NCBI GenBank assembly: GCA_964347035.1
Contig: CAYFXE010000019.1
Location: 1 to 62,696, forward strand
Source: CAYFXE01 sp964347035
GTDB lineage: Bacteria > Acidobacteriota > Aminicenantia > Aminicenantales > Aminicenantaceae
DNA: 62,696 nt
Reading direction: 5' to 3'
The notes under the pieces were generated by a model. The model worked only from the letters and a program-made list of their open reading frames with translations. It was not told where the DNA came from and ran no database searches. The position numbers were made by a program, and so were the translations under genes. Within the stretch, counting starts at the first letter, position 1, and every line of letters begins with the position of its first letter. Shown here in pieces: positions 10,843 to 19,509 of this stretch.

Positions 10843-10871
10843 ATTGTAAGCCACAGACTCTGCTTTTTCAA
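10843..10871 (-). promoter_or_regulatory. Sigma70-like promoter for the TPR/sulfatase-like operon
   Basis: On the minus strand TTGAAA and TACAAT are separated by 17 bases. The promoter lies just downstream of the receptor gene's terminator, with the -10 about 24 bases before the TPR gene's ATG. The gene start is preceded by a GAGGAGGAA ribosome binding site. Confidence 0.6.
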
Positions 10872-10886
10872 GGTCACACTCCGTAC

Positions 10887-10937
10887 AAAAAAAAAACCCG
10901 TCCCGCCCATCCCCTTATGGAAGATGGGCGGAACGGG
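10887..10937 (-). terminator. Rho-independent terminator after TonB-dependent receptor 1
   Basis: Minus-strand stem of 15 base pairs (CCCGTTCCGCCCATC with GATGGGCGGGACGGG, one G-T pair) around an 11-base loop, followed by ten Ts. It starts about 50 bases after the receptor's stop codon. Confidence 0.93.
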
Positions 10938-10987
10938 AGAACTTCTACTTTTGGGGCCGTTAACCCCAGTACTATACTACTTCAGAA

Positions 10988-13927
10988 TCAGAATCGGAAA
11001 CGCACTCCCAGTCGGAAGACTCGAGGATTGATGATCTCCAGCGGTCGATAACCCACACTGATGTTGATGTTGGGCTCACGACCGAGGACTGTGTTGTTGT
11101 TGAACAGGTTGAATACATCGGCCATTATGCTGATTGCTCCATAGTCAGCGATCGGAATCACTTTTTCAATCCTGAAGTCCGCTATCCAGAAAGTGGGCAG
11201 TCTCTGCTCTCCAAAAGTTTTGACGTAGGGATAAATTCTGCTCGTGCCATCACGAGGATATCCTTCACGAAGTCTGACGGGAACCACAAATCCTTCACGG
11301 ACAGTCACAAATCCACTAATGTTGAATCCATAGGGCAACTGGTACATTCCGTTAATCTTGGCCTGCCATCTGGCGTTGGTCCAGATTTTCACCTTTCCAC
11401 TGCCACGCATCTCGTAGGCCATGATCTCGCCATTCATAAAGTCTATATTGGTCGGGTTTTGATACGCATCTGGACTGTCATAGTACTGACGGTGGTCGTT
11501 CCAGTTGAAGGCAGCATTCATCATCCATTTATTGCTCAGTCTCTTGGTGGCAGTCACTTCGATTCCCCAGAATCTCTGGTAGTAGTCCGGTCTGTTGGTC
11601 ACATAAAGTCCTGCTGGTCTCGTGAACGGAAGCTCGTACTTGGTGACTGTGTAGGCATTTCCATCATACAGGTTTTCATAGCCTTCGTTATCAAAAGTTC
11701 TCTGGACTGTCCAATCTGCACTGGTGACATCACGAATAGGATCCCACTTGTAGTTAATTAAACGACGATAGATGAAGTTGGCGGACAAGGAAAAGTCAGG
11801 GAATAATTCTCTTTCCAGGCCAACGATGGCTTCATAGGTTTTGGGAGCTGTTAAATTATCGTCAATAATAGTGGGGTTTACAGTCGGATTATCAGCATCA
11901 TAAGAATCGGAAAACCAAGTCATCGCAGCAGGATCCGGATAGTCGACTATCTCGTTCGTTTGAACCAGTAAATCTCCGTTGGCATCATGCCAGTAAAAAT
12001 CCACCTCTCTCCAGTAAGCACCACTGTAGATGCCGTAATCCCAGGTGCCAAGCTGATCATAATAGATTCCAGCGCTTCCCCGGAAGATGGTCTTCCCGTC
12101 TCCAGTGAAATCATAGGTGAAACCAATCCTGGGAGAAAGATTTGACCATTTGACGACTTTTTTATCTTCTTCCTGGACGAATTCCGGCAATAAGGCGGGA
12201 GCAAACTCTGATGCTGGCAGAACACTCCGGTTGAAGGTGTCAAACCGGTAGTCGTACCGAAGTCCAAGATTTAAAGTCAATCGGCCAGTGGTGAATGTAT
12301 CTCCGAGCCAAGCGCTGTATCTGTTGTAATGGATGTCTATGTTTGTTCCTTGGATGAGCCAGACGCCAGCAGAGTTTGTGGTCGTGGGTGGTAATCCCCA
12401 ATAGTGCCAGTATTCATTCATCGCTAACCAAGTCGTTTTCACCTGATTACCGCCGAAGCTCGATTGGGACGTAGTATTCTGGTCTCTCCATTCTGCTCCG
12501 AATTTGAATTCGTGGTTTCCACCCAGAATTTCTTCAACGAACAGGTTTCCGGAAAAATTTAGGTGATATGTCGGTCGAGACGTAATGTACCAGTAATAGG
12601 AACCGCCCCAATTTCCGGTATCATAATCGTAGAAGGTAGGCGTATCCACACCTCCTTTAGGCATCAGCTGGAACCACATGTCGACGTAGCCGCCTTTTAA
12701 GGTAGCGAAGAAGTTGTCGCTGAACACATGTTCTAATTCGAACTTGTATGTATCGCTCGGTCCGTCCTGATCCCAGGTAGTTTCTGCGGGGCGGGTGACG
12801 GCGGCGCCTCGGCCCCATTTGTTCTTGTTGGCATAGAAATAGAGGACTTCTGCTCTTGTTTTGTCTGTGAGCTGAGCATTCAGCTTGAGGTTGATGTTAT
12901 CCAGAAGGGTATCATCAGCTGTTCCGGCAGCCGTGAACATCTTGATGTCCTGGACACCCCAGGCTCCCCAAATCCAGAGCTTGTCTTTGATGATCGGACC
13001 ACCGGCTTCAAACCCATAATCCTTCATGCGGTTGATTCTATCGCCCGGATATGCATCAACCACATCATCGTCAGTGTAGTCAAAATTGTCTTTCCAGTAA
13101 TCGGCCAGCTCAGAACCCAGGACATTGGATGTCTGAAAATCTAACCAAGGAATAGAATCGGTTCTGTAGAAATAGGCTTGTCCTCTGAATTTGTTGCCTC
13201 CTCGTTTGGTGACAAAATTCAGGCCGATTCCACCTGTCTGGATGGAAGGATCAGCTCCGCCGGTTGTGATCTGAATCTCTTCGAAAGCATCAAAGTCCCA
13301 ATACATCGGCGTAGCCCCTAGGGCGGCCTGGTCCGTGATGGTCAAACCATCCAGGTTCCACATGACATTGTAACCGCTGTCGCCTCTGGCCGTAAATTGG
13401 GATTGCTGACCCGATTGAGAACCACCGACATTGACTCTGTCGACCATGATTCCTGCTGTCTGTTCCAGGATAACCCAAGGATCTCGAGCCGAAGGGATAT
13501 TCGCTAACCATTCAGCAGTCACATTGACAGCCGTTCCTGTTTTCTTCTTATCAACAATTGGTGACTGGGCTGTTACCGTCACTTCTTCTTCAATGGCAGC
13601 CATGCTCAACGCGATATTGAAGGTGAGAGTCATACCGACATTAACTTTAATCTGCTCACGCACTTCTTTGTTGAAACCAGGCATTTCAAAGGTGAGCTTA
13701 TACCATCCGGCAGGGTCCAAATTGCGGAAAATAAATTTGCCTGCCTCATCCGTGACAGCGTCTCTTGCCGGAAACAATTCTGATTCAAGTGTTACTGATA
13801 CCCCAGGAAGAAAGACTCCTTCGTTGTCGACGACGACGCCTTCGATCTGGCCGTATCTAGCCTGAGCAAAGCTCATTCCTGCTGTGAGGAGTAGGACTGC
13901 CGCTAGAAATGTTAACAGTCTTTTCAT
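10988..13927 (-). CDS. TonB-dependent receptor 1 (Oar-like, carboxypeptidase-regulatory N-domain)
   Basis: The 979-residue protein has a signal peptide (MKRLLTFLAAVLLLTAGMSFA), a carboxypeptidase-regulatory-like domain (about 26-110, GQIEGVVVDNEGVFLPGVSV), a plug domain (about 120-250, with RDPWVILEQTAGIMVDRV and a Gly-rich TKRGGN turn) and a long outer-membrane beta-barrel. The last residue is Phe in GVRFRF, as expected of a BAM-recognised barrel. A loop near residue 648 (DANGDLLVQTNE) looks like an EF-hand calcium site. The ATG is preceded by AAGGAGA. It probably imports oligomers or peptides, but the substrate cannot be read. Upstream lie a sigma54-type promoter and palindromic sites. Confidence 0.88.
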   Translation of the reverse strand: MKRLLTFLAAVLLLTAGMSFAQARYGQIEGVVVDNEGVFLPGVSVTLESELFPARDAVTDEAGKFIFRNLDPAGWYKLTFEMPGFNKEVREQIKVNVGMTLTFNIALSMAAIEEEVTVTAQSPIVDKKKTGTAVNVTAEWLANIPSARDPWVILEQTAGIMVDRVNVGGSQSGQQSQFTARGDSGYNVMWNLDGLTITDQAALGATPMYWDFDAFEEIQITTGGADPSIQTGGIGLNFVTKRGGNKFRGQAYFYRTDSIPWLDFQTSNVLGSELADYWKDNFDYTDDDVVDAYPGDRINRMKDYGFEAGGPIIKDKLWIWGAWGVQDIKMFTAAGTADDTLLDNINLKLNAQLTDKTRAEVLYFYANKNKWGRGAAVTRPAETTWDQDGPSDTYKFELEHVFSDNFFATLKGGYVDMWFQLMPKGGVDTPTFYDYDTGNWGGSYYWYITSRPTYHLNFSGNLFVEEILGGNHEFKFGAEWRDQNTTSQSSFGGNQVKTTWLAMNEYWHYWGLPPTTTNSAGVWLIQGTNIDIHYNRYSAWLGDTFTTGRLTLNLGLRYDYRFDTFNRSVLPASEFAPALLPEFVQEEDKKVVKWSNLSPRIGFTYDFTGDGKTIFRGSAGIYYDQLGTWDYGIYSGAYWREVDFYWHDANGDLLVQTNEIVDYPDPAAMTWFSDSYDADNPTVNPTIIDDNLTAPKTYEAIVGLERELFPDFSLSANFIYRRLINYKWDPIRDVTSADWTVQRTFDNEGYENLYDGNAYTVTKYELPFTRPAGLYVTNRPDYYQRFWGIEVTATKRLSNKWMMNAAFNWNDHRQYYDSPDAYQNPTNIDFMNGEIMAYEMRGSGKVKIWTNARWQAKINGMYQLPYGFNISGFVTVREGFVVPVRLREGYPRDGTSRIYPYVKTFGEQRLPTFWIADFRIEKVIPIADYGAISIMADVFNLFNNNTVLGREPNINISVGYRPLEIINPRVFRLGVRFRF

Positions 13928-13960
13928 TCGAATCTCCTTTTTTATCTCTTTTATTTCCCC

Positions 13961-13982
13961 AGAGTGAAAATTAATTCACTCT
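13961..13982. repeat. Inverted repeat in the 5' leader of receptor 1
   Basis: Perfect 8-bp arms AGAGTGAA and TTCACTCT around a six-base loop, about 35 bases upstream of the start codon, within the leader predicted from the sigma54-type promoter. It could form a stem in the mRNA or be an operator. Confidence 0.5.
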
Positions 13983-14083
13983 CCATATTCCCTTACATTT
14001 TTATCGTTCCTCTTTATCTCACCTCCTTTGGAATGTATGTATTTTTTCATAGTAAGCAAATCTTCATCAAGCATATAGTTATA

Positions 14084-14099
14084 TGCAATATTCATGCCA
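14084..14099 (-). promoter_or_regulatory. Sigma54-type -24/-12 promoter of receptor 1
   Basis: The minus strand reads TGGCATGAATATTGCA: GG and GC are separated by exactly ten bases, matching the TGGCA-n6-TTGCW consensus. Transcription would begin near 14073, giving a leader of about 145 bases. The same arrangement is found upstream of receptor 2. Confidence 0.72.
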
Positions 14100-14173
14100 T
14101 TTTAATATTTTTCCTTAATCGACTGAAAATAAAGAGGTTATATTTATCCCTTTCTATCCGATTTGAAATCATT

Positions 14174-14189
14174 ATTCAAATTTTTGAAT
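14174..14189. promoter_or_regulatory. 16-bp palindromic upstream site, proximal (receptor 1)
   Basis: The sequence ATTCAAATTTTTGAAT has 7-bp perfect arms. It lies 74 bases upstream of the -24 element, a typical place for a sigma54 enhancer-binding protein. The matching site at receptor 2 is ATCCAAATTTTTGGAT. Confidence 0.6.
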
Positions 14190-14192
14190 TCA

Positions 14193-14208
14193 GTTCAATA
14201 AAATGAAT
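14193..14208. promoter_or_regulatory. 16-bp palindromic upstream site, distal (receptor 1)
   Basis: GTTCAATAAAATGAAT starts 19 bases after the proximal site and is separated from it by three bases. A further similar 16-mer, ATTCAAAAATATGAAT, lies at 14255-14270. Confidence 0.55.
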
Positions 14209-14284
14209 CTGAAAAAAACATCCCGCTCCACAAAAAATAAAATTCACATGTCTGATTCAAAAATATGAATTATCTGTCCCTTCT

Positions 14285-14450
14285 CAGTCATCCCTGCGGA
14301 AGCGGGAAACCAGGTCTATCTGAATGAGAATATATTATATATATCTGGATTCCTGCTTTCGCAGGAATAACAGAGGGGAATAGATTCCCGCTGCCTGCTA
14401 CTTGCTTTCGCAGGCATAAGCTTCGCGGGCATGAACTCCGCGAGAATGAC
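14285..14450. repeat. REP-like palindromic repeat block (degenerate)
   Basis: It contains copies of the dispersed unit related to GTCATTCCTGCGGAAGCAGG (here CATCCCTGCGGAAGCGGGAA and, inverted, GGATTCCTGCTTTCGCAGGA), followed by decayed variants such as CTTCGCGGGCATGA and CTCCGCGAGAATGA. Related units occur at 20757, 29177, 37574, 39929, 51219 and 52031. Confidence 0.75.
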
Positions 14451-14606
14451 CATTTTCCTCCAAAGGAGAAGGGATCCAGCTCCTTTTTTGCTTTATTCCA
14501 CGCCAAAAATTTGTTAATCATTAATTTTTTTTACGATGTTTCATCTTTTTTGATGGTTTTTCTTGAAAAGTCTTTTTTTATTTCATACACTTGAATCGCA
14601 CTGCCG

Positions 14607-15899
14607 ATGGAATTTATCGCAGACCTCCATATCCACTCCAAATTCTCAAGGGCCACATCCCGCGAAATGATTCTTGATACCCTCGCCTACTGGGCCAAAA
14701 TCAAAGGAATCAGGCTCCTGGCTATCGCTGATTTCACCCATCCCGAATGGCTTTTTCTAACAAGAGAGAAGCTCGAGCCCGAGGGAAACGGGTTTTACCG
14801 GCTGAAGAATGTCATTCCCCCAAAAAACGAATACCTCAGATCCATGGCTTTCTCGCCCGAGGATGTCTCTTTCATCCTCTCCACCGAGATCAGCTTCATC
14901 TACTCCAAAAGAGGTAAAGTACGCAAGATCCACCTTCTGATCCTGGCTCCTGATTTTGATTCTGTGGACAGGCTCAACCGTAAACTCTCTAGCCTCGGAA
15001 ACCTCCGTTCCGACGGCCGGCCCATCCTCGGCCTGGACGCCAAAGCCTTCGTCAAGATCGTGGCCGACCTATGTCCTCAGTGTGTGGTCATTCCCTCCCA
15101 TATCTGGACTCCATGGTTTTCTCTGTTCGGAGCCAACTCGGGCTTTGATGCCATCGAAGAATGCTTCGAGGAGATGACTCCTTTTATCTTTGCCCTGGAG
15201 ACAGGCCTTTCCTCAGATCCTCCGATGAACTGGCGTCTTTCATGTCTGGATAAATACACTTTGGTCTCCAACTCTGACGCCCATTCCCCTTCTCGTATCG
15301 GCCGAGAAGCGAACGTTTTTAATACGGATTTCAGCTTCAACGGTCTGGTTGAGGCGCTCAAAAGCCAGGACCCTGAAAAATTTCTGTACACTGTTGAATT
15401 TTTTCCAGAAGAAGGAAAATATCACTACGACGGTCACCGGAAATGCGGAGTTGTCCTCTCACCCCAAGAAACTATACAACACAAATATATCTGTCCGGAA
15501 TGCGGAAGGAAGCTCACCGTGGGTGTTATGCATAGAGTCGAGGATCTGGCCGATCGGGATTACAGAGAGGCTGCTCCCCACAAAATCTCATACAAAAACC
15601 TCATCCCTCTCAACGAGATCATTGCCCAAGCCATAGGCAAGACATCTGAATGCAAGAGTGTCTGGGATCTCTACTTTCATTTCGTCCAAGAATTCGGGAG
15701 CGAAAATAAAATTTTGACAGAAGTCCCAATCCAGGAGTTAAGGCAGCTCAATCCTGAAAACGTCGGCGTCGGAGTTGACCGGATGAGAAAAGGGAAGGTC
15801 AAGATCCTTCCCGGGCATGACGGATGCTACGGAAAAGTTGATCTTTTTGAAGAGGAAGAGGCAGAGACAGACACCCAACACCAGCTTAAACTATTTTAA
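14607..15899 (+). CDS. Endonuclease Q-like PHP-domain DNA-repair nuclease
   Basis: The 430-residue protein matches the family once annotated as UvrD-like or TIGR00375 and later shown to contain EndoQ, which nicks DNA 5' of deaminated bases (uracil, hypoxanthine, xanthine) and abasic sites. Visible features are the PHP metal motif ADLHIHSKFS at the N-terminus, SHIWTPWFSLFG mid-domain, SNSDAHSPSRIGREAN, then a zinc-finger-like segment (about 275-315: KCGV, CPECGRKL, GVMHRVEDLADR) and a helical C-terminus containing LPGHDGCYGKV. Length fits the family. It sits 52 bases before the CLC gene on the same strand. EndoQ is best known from archaea and only some bacteria. Confidence 0.82.
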   Translation: MEFIADLHIHSKFSRATSREMILDTLAYWAKIKGIRLLAIADFTHPEWLFLTREKLEPEGNGFYRLKNVIPPKNEYLRSMAFSPEDVSFILSTEISFIYSKRGKVRKIHLLILAPDFDSVDRLNRKLSSLGNLRSDGRPILGLDAKAFVKIVADLCPQCVVIPSHIWTPWFSLFGANSGFDAIEECFEEMTPFIFALETGLSSDPPMNWRLSCLDKYTLVSNSDAHSPSRIGREANVFNTDFSFNGLVEALKSQDPEKFLYTVEFFPEEGKYHYDGHRKCGVVLSPQETIQHKYICPECGRKLTVGVMHRVEDLADRDYREAAPHKISYKNLIPLNEIIAQAIGKTSECKSVWDLYFHFVQEFGSENKILTEVPIQELRQLNPENVGVGVDRMRKGKVKILPGHDGCYGKVDLFEEEEAETDTQHQLKLF

Positions 15900-15951
15900 G
15901 ATCAGGGCAATAAACAGTCTCTCGTCCTGAATCGTTAAATCTCAAGGGTCG

Positions 15952-17949
15952 ATGGATTTCAAAAAAACCGAATTTGCCGGCCATGTTCGACTGACCATCC
16001 TAGCTGTACTGGTGGGCCTTATCGCCGGCCTGGCGTCAGTGGCCTTCAAATACATGATCCATTTCTTCCAGGATCAATTCTGGAGAGCCCCGTCTGTTCT
16101 CGAAGGAGTCTCCTCCCAGACCTGGTATCTGACCATCTTGATTCCCGCTTTAGGAGGATTACTCGTGGGCCCTCTTATCTATTACGGAGCCCGAGAGGCA
16201 AAAGGCCACGGAGTTCCTGAAATCATGGAATCCTTGATTTTTCGCAGTGGCCGGATCCGGAATCAAGTGGCTGTTGTTAAATCCGTCGCTTCTTCTATAT
16301 GTATCGGCTCTGGGGGGTCAACGGGCAGGGAAGGACCTATTGTCCAGATTAGCGCCAGCCTCGCCTCCACTGTGGGGCAAATCTTCCGGATCAGCGATAG
16401 AGGCATGCGGATTCTGGTGGCTGCCGGAGCAGGAGCTGGAATCGGAGCAACATTTAATGCTCCCATAGCTGGAGCTCTTTTTGCCGTGGAAGTCATCCTG
16501 GGAGAATTCGGAGTCTTCTCTTTCGGGCCGATCATCATCGCCTCGGTCATATCCACCCTGACCTCGAGGCTCCTGATCGGTGATTTTTCAGCTTTCACTG
16601 TTCCGAAGTACACCCTTATCAGCGTCTGGGAAATCGGACCTTACATACTCCTGGGAATTATCTCTGGATTGGTGGCTATCCTCTTTATCAAAGTCCTGTA
16701 TTTTCTCGAAGATAGATTCGAGTCTTTCCCTGTTCATCCTCTTCTAAAACCAGCCTTTGGCGGTCTTCTGGTTGGTTTGATCGGATTGAAACTTCCCCAA
16801 ATTTTTGGGGTGAGCTATGAAGCCATGGATGCCTGCCTCCGCAACCAGTTGGGTTTTTGGCTGGCCTTCCTCCTTGTGTTTGCTAAAATAGTAAGCACAT
16901 CCTTTACCCTTGGTTCTGGCGGATCTGGTGGAATCTTCGCTCCTTCCCTTTTTATGGGCGCCATGACGGGGAATTTTTTAGGATCTCTTTTCCACAATTC
17001 TTTCCCTCAATCTATTTCCTCCCCGGGAGCCTTCGCTCTTGTCGGGATGGGGGCTGTGGTTGCTGGAGCTACCCATGCTCCTATGACGGCCATTGTCATC
17101 ATCTTCGAACTGACGGGTGACTACAAAATCATCCTCCCTCTTATGCTGTCTTGCATCATCGCTTCTTTGCTCACCCTTGGACTCCACAAAGAATCCATCT
17201 ACACCTTGAAACTCAAACGCAGAGGCATCCTCTTCAAAGAAGGAAGAGAGCTGAACATCCTCCGCTCGCTGTTCGTCAAGGATTTGATCAGCCAGGACTA
17301 TGAGCTTTTCTTGAACAAAGAAAGAGTGGGGAGAATTATCGACCAGGCCATTGGAGGCAAGCACCACGCTTTCCAGATTGTTGATGAAGAGAGAAATTAT
17401 GTCGGCTGCTTTGCCCTCAACCAGCTCAAAAAACTCGTTCATGAAAAAGAAACCCTGGATTCCTTTGTCATCGCTCAGGATTTGGCTGTCCCTGATATTC
17501 AGTTAGATTATGAAGACAACCTGGAGCGGGCGATGGAAATCTTTGGTCGCGAAGATGTGGCAGAGATTGCTGTCCTGAAGGATAAAAAATTCTTCGGTGT
17601 CATCAAAAGAAAGGACGTCATCGAAGCCTACAACCACGAAATCACCAAGAAAGAAGCGGCCTCAGGTCTGATCCAGAAGTTGAAATTCACGCATGAGACA
17701 AAGACGATCGACCTCGGCAAAGGCTACACAATCATGGAGATCGATGCTCCTTCTGATTTCTGGAACAAATCTCTTAAAGAACTCAACCTGAAAGCGCTCT
17801 ACCGTATCGACGTTCTTGTGATCAAAAGAAAATATCCTCCGCAGACGATTCCGGTTCCCTCCGCCGATGAGGTCATCCACAAGGGAGATCTTCTGATTCT
17901 AACCAGAGTCTCCAAGAACATCGAAAAGATTGTCAAAGATAAAGACTAA
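15952..17949 (+). CDS. CLC-family chloride channel/antiporter with CBS and TrkA-C-like domains
   Basis: In 665 residues the CLC membrane domain (about 1-420) shows the signatures GHGVPEIM, GSGGSTGREGP (the gating Glu, about residue 126), FNAPIAGALFAVEV, GSGGSGGIFAP and GATHAPMTAI...GDYKIILP (the anion-site Tyr). The E. coli proton glutamate (E203) position appears to be Val in AVEVIL, as in CLC channels. The cytoplasmic tail has two CBS-like domains (about 437-560) and a TrkA-C/RCK-C-like domain (about 585-660, KGDLLILTR). It probably moves Cl- across the inner membrane under control of a bound ligand; channel-like rather than antiporter behaviour is inference. Confidence 0.88.
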   Translation: MDFKKTEFAGHVRLTILAVLVGLIAGLASVAFKYMIHFFQDQFWRAPSVLEGVSSQTWYLTILIPALGGLLVGPLIYYGAREAKGHGVPEIMESLIFRSGRIRNQVAVVKSVASSICIGSGGSTGREGPIVQISASLASTVGQIFRISDRGMRILVAAGAGAGIGATFNAPIAGALFAVEVILGEFGVFSFGPIIIASVISTLTSRLLIGDFSAFTVPKYTLISVWEIGPYILLGIISGLVAILFIKVLYFLEDRFESFPVHPLLKPAFGGLLVGLIGLKLPQIFGVSYEAMDACLRNQLGFWLAFLLVFAKIVSTSFTLGSGGSGGIFAPSLFMGAMTGNFLGSLFHNSFPQSISSPGAFALVGMGAVVAGATHAPMTAIVIIFELTGDYKIILPLMLSCIIASLLTLGLHKESIYTLKLKRRGILFKEGRELNILRSLFVKDLISQDYELFLNKERVGRIIDQAIGGKHHAFQIVDEERNYVGCFALNQLKKLVHEKETLDSFVIAQDLAVPDIQLDYEDNLERAMEIFGREDVAEIAVLKDKKFFGVIKRKDVIEAYNHEITKKEAASGLIQKLKFTHETKTIDLGKGYTIMEIDAPSDFWNKSLKELNLKALYRIDVLVIKRKYPPQTIPVPSADEVIHKGDLLILTRVSKNIEKIVKDKD

Positions 17950-17986
17950 AGCGCTCATTATAATCAATCAAAATGAAGGAGGAATG

Positions 17987-19396
17987 ATGGGCAAAAAAAT
18001 TCTATTTATATTGATCACTATGCTGGCCGTCTCATGGAATCTGCCATCCTTCGGGACATCCTCCCAAGATCTTGCTCCCGAAGAAAAAGAGTGGCTGGAA
18101 AAGGCCTACCGGGTCGATAAGAACGGCTGGATTTTTGTGCATATCGAAGGAAAGCCCTTCGACAGAGGGTTCCAGAGAGGATACCTCACAGCCGATGAGA
18201 TCGATGACTTCTTAAAAACAGTCGCCTACATGCAGAAATTTGAGACTGCCAAAGAACTCGATTTTTTTGTTCGAGCCGCCACAAAGCTCTTCAAGGACAA
18301 AATTCCAGAAGAATACGCAGAAGAGATGAAAGGGATGGTCGCCGGAATGGAAAAAGCCGGCAAAAAAATCACTTACGAGGAGATGCTGTTTATGAATGGA
18401 TTTATCGATATCCTCTGGCACTGGTGGCCGCAGGAAAAGAAAGCCCCGACCGAACCAGGACCTGGCTGCAGTGCTTTTATGGCCACTGGAGATGCGACCG
18501 CTGACGGCAAAATCGTCATGGCCCATAACTCATGGTATTTCTACGCCCTCCTGAGGTTCTGTAATATCATCGTGGATATCGGCCCGGAGAAAGGACACCG
18601 CATCTTGATGCAGTCCTGGGGCCCTTGTCTTTACAGTGCGACTGATTTTTTTATCACCGGCGCCGGCCTGATCGGCACAGAAACCACCATCGGAGCGTTT
18701 GAAGGCTTCGACCTGGAGGGAATCCCTGTCTTTGTCAGAGCAAGAAAGGCCATGCAGTATGCAAACAGCATTGATGAGTGGGCAAAAATTATGATCGAGA
18801 ACAACAACGGGGCTTACGCCAATTCCTGGCTGGTTGGGGATACGAAGAGCAATGAGATCGCTCGTCTTGAGCTAGGTCTAAAACATCACACATTAGAAAA
18901 AAAGAAGACCGGTTATTTTACAGGTTCAAACGTTGCGGATGATATCAAAATTTTACGGGAAGAGACCAGTGCCACCTACGATGATGTCAGAGACTTTTGC
19001 GTGGCTCGGCGGGTGCGGTGGAAGCAGTTGATGGGAAAATACTATGGAAAAATTGATGTTGACACAGCTAAGCGCCTGCTGGCCGATCATTATGACGTTT
19101 ATTTGGAGCAGGAAACACCGAGTTTTCGCACAATATGCGGCCATTGGGATTTGGATAATGGAATGGTCCCTGGAACAATGGGTGCTTATCTTCCGGGAGG
19201 AGCAGTTGACGGAAAAGTTGTGGACTCAGAAATGGCAAAAAATTGGAAGATCTGGGCAAAGTGGGGAAGCTCCTGCGACATCGGCTTTAATGCCCAGAAA
19301 TTCTTGAAGAAACATCCGCAGTATGAATGGCAGGAAGGCTATCTGAAGGATCTCCCTGCCCATCCTTGGACAATTTTTCCGTTAGAGAAAAAATAA
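17987..19396 (+). CDS. Secreted C45-type (acyl-CoA:6-APA acyltransferase-like) Ntn hydrolase
   Basis: The frame extends back to 17930, but AAGGAGG at 17976-17982 supports the second ATG of an ATGATG pair, giving 469 residues with a signal peptide (MGKKILFILITMLAVSWN). The core resembles the peptidase C45/phospholipase-B-like Ntn group: GKPFDRGFQRGYL near residue 50, MNGFIDILWHWW, then GPGCSAFMA with the expected nucleophile Cys161, GKIVMAHNSWY, and NSWLVGDTKSNEIARLELG. These enzymes hydrolyse amide or ester bonds after self-processing at the Cys; the substrate here is unknown. The start lies 37 bases after the CLC gene. Confidence 0.78.
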   Translation: MGKKILFILITMLAVSWNLPSFGTSSQDLAPEEKEWLEKAYRVDKNGWIFVHIEGKPFDRGFQRGYLTADEIDDFLKTVAYMQKFETAKELDFFVRAATKLFKDKIPEEYAEEMKGMVAGMEKAGKKITYEEMLFMNGFIDILWHWWPQEKKAPTEPGPGCSAFMATGDATADGKIVMAHNSWYFYALLRFCNIIVDIGPEKGHRILMQSWGPCLYSATDFFITGAGLIGTETTIGAFEGFDLEGIPVFVRARKAMQYANSIDEWAKIMIENNNGAYANSWLVGDTKSNEIARLELGLKHHTLEKKKTGYFTGSNVADDIKILREETSATYDDVRDFCVARRVRWKQLMGKYYGKIDVDTAKRLLADHYDVYLEQETPSFRTICGHWDLDNGMVPGTMGAYLPGGAVDGKVVDSEMAKNWKIWAKWGSSCDIGFNAQKFLKKHPQYEWQEGYLKDLPAHPWTIFPLEKK

Positions 19397-19404
19397 AAAG
19401 CGAC

Positions 19405-19485
19405 TGGGGTCAGGCCTTATCCCAAGGTTTTGTCCCTGCGTAAAGGTAGAGAGACAGCTTTTCCGGACGACAAGGCCTGACCTCA
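19405..19485. repeat. 81-bp dispersed element with 14-bp terminal inverted repeats (copy A)
   Basis: It begins TGGGGTCAGGCCTT and ends AAGGCCTGACCTCA. A second copy of exactly the same length lies at 40807-40887, with strong internal identity (TATCCCAAGGTTTTGT, TTCCGGACGAC). No transposase is nearby. It resembles a non-autonomous REP/MITE-like element. Confidence 0.85.
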
Positions 19486-19509
19486 ACTCAGGTGAGAGGG
19501 AGGTTTTCG

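Larger units (their letters stand above)
13983..14606. other. Long intergenic region between divergent receptor 1 and the EndoQ gene
   Basis: An AT-rich stretch without a credible gene. From the receptor outward it holds an isolated strong Shine-Dalgarno-like sequence (minus-strand AAAGGAGGTGA near 14021-14031) with no suitable start codon, the sigma54-type promoter, palindromic sites and a degenerate REP-like block. No clear promoter was recognised for the plus-strand EndoQ gene. Confidence 0.6.

Noticed and set aside
13431..13865. 144-codon plus-strand frame inside receptor 1
   Set aside because: Antisense shadow of the receptor's conserved N-terminal region; no start signals.
14021..14031. 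Strong Shine-Dalgarno-like AAAGGAGGTGA on the minus strand
   Set aside because: No start codon at proper distance; the nearest ATG is followed directly by TAA. Possibly a relic or a start-stop element, but not supportable as a gene.
14288..14521. 77-codon minus-strand frame
   Set aside because: Consists of REP-like repeats read through in one frame (VIPAKAGIQ-type text), not a protein.
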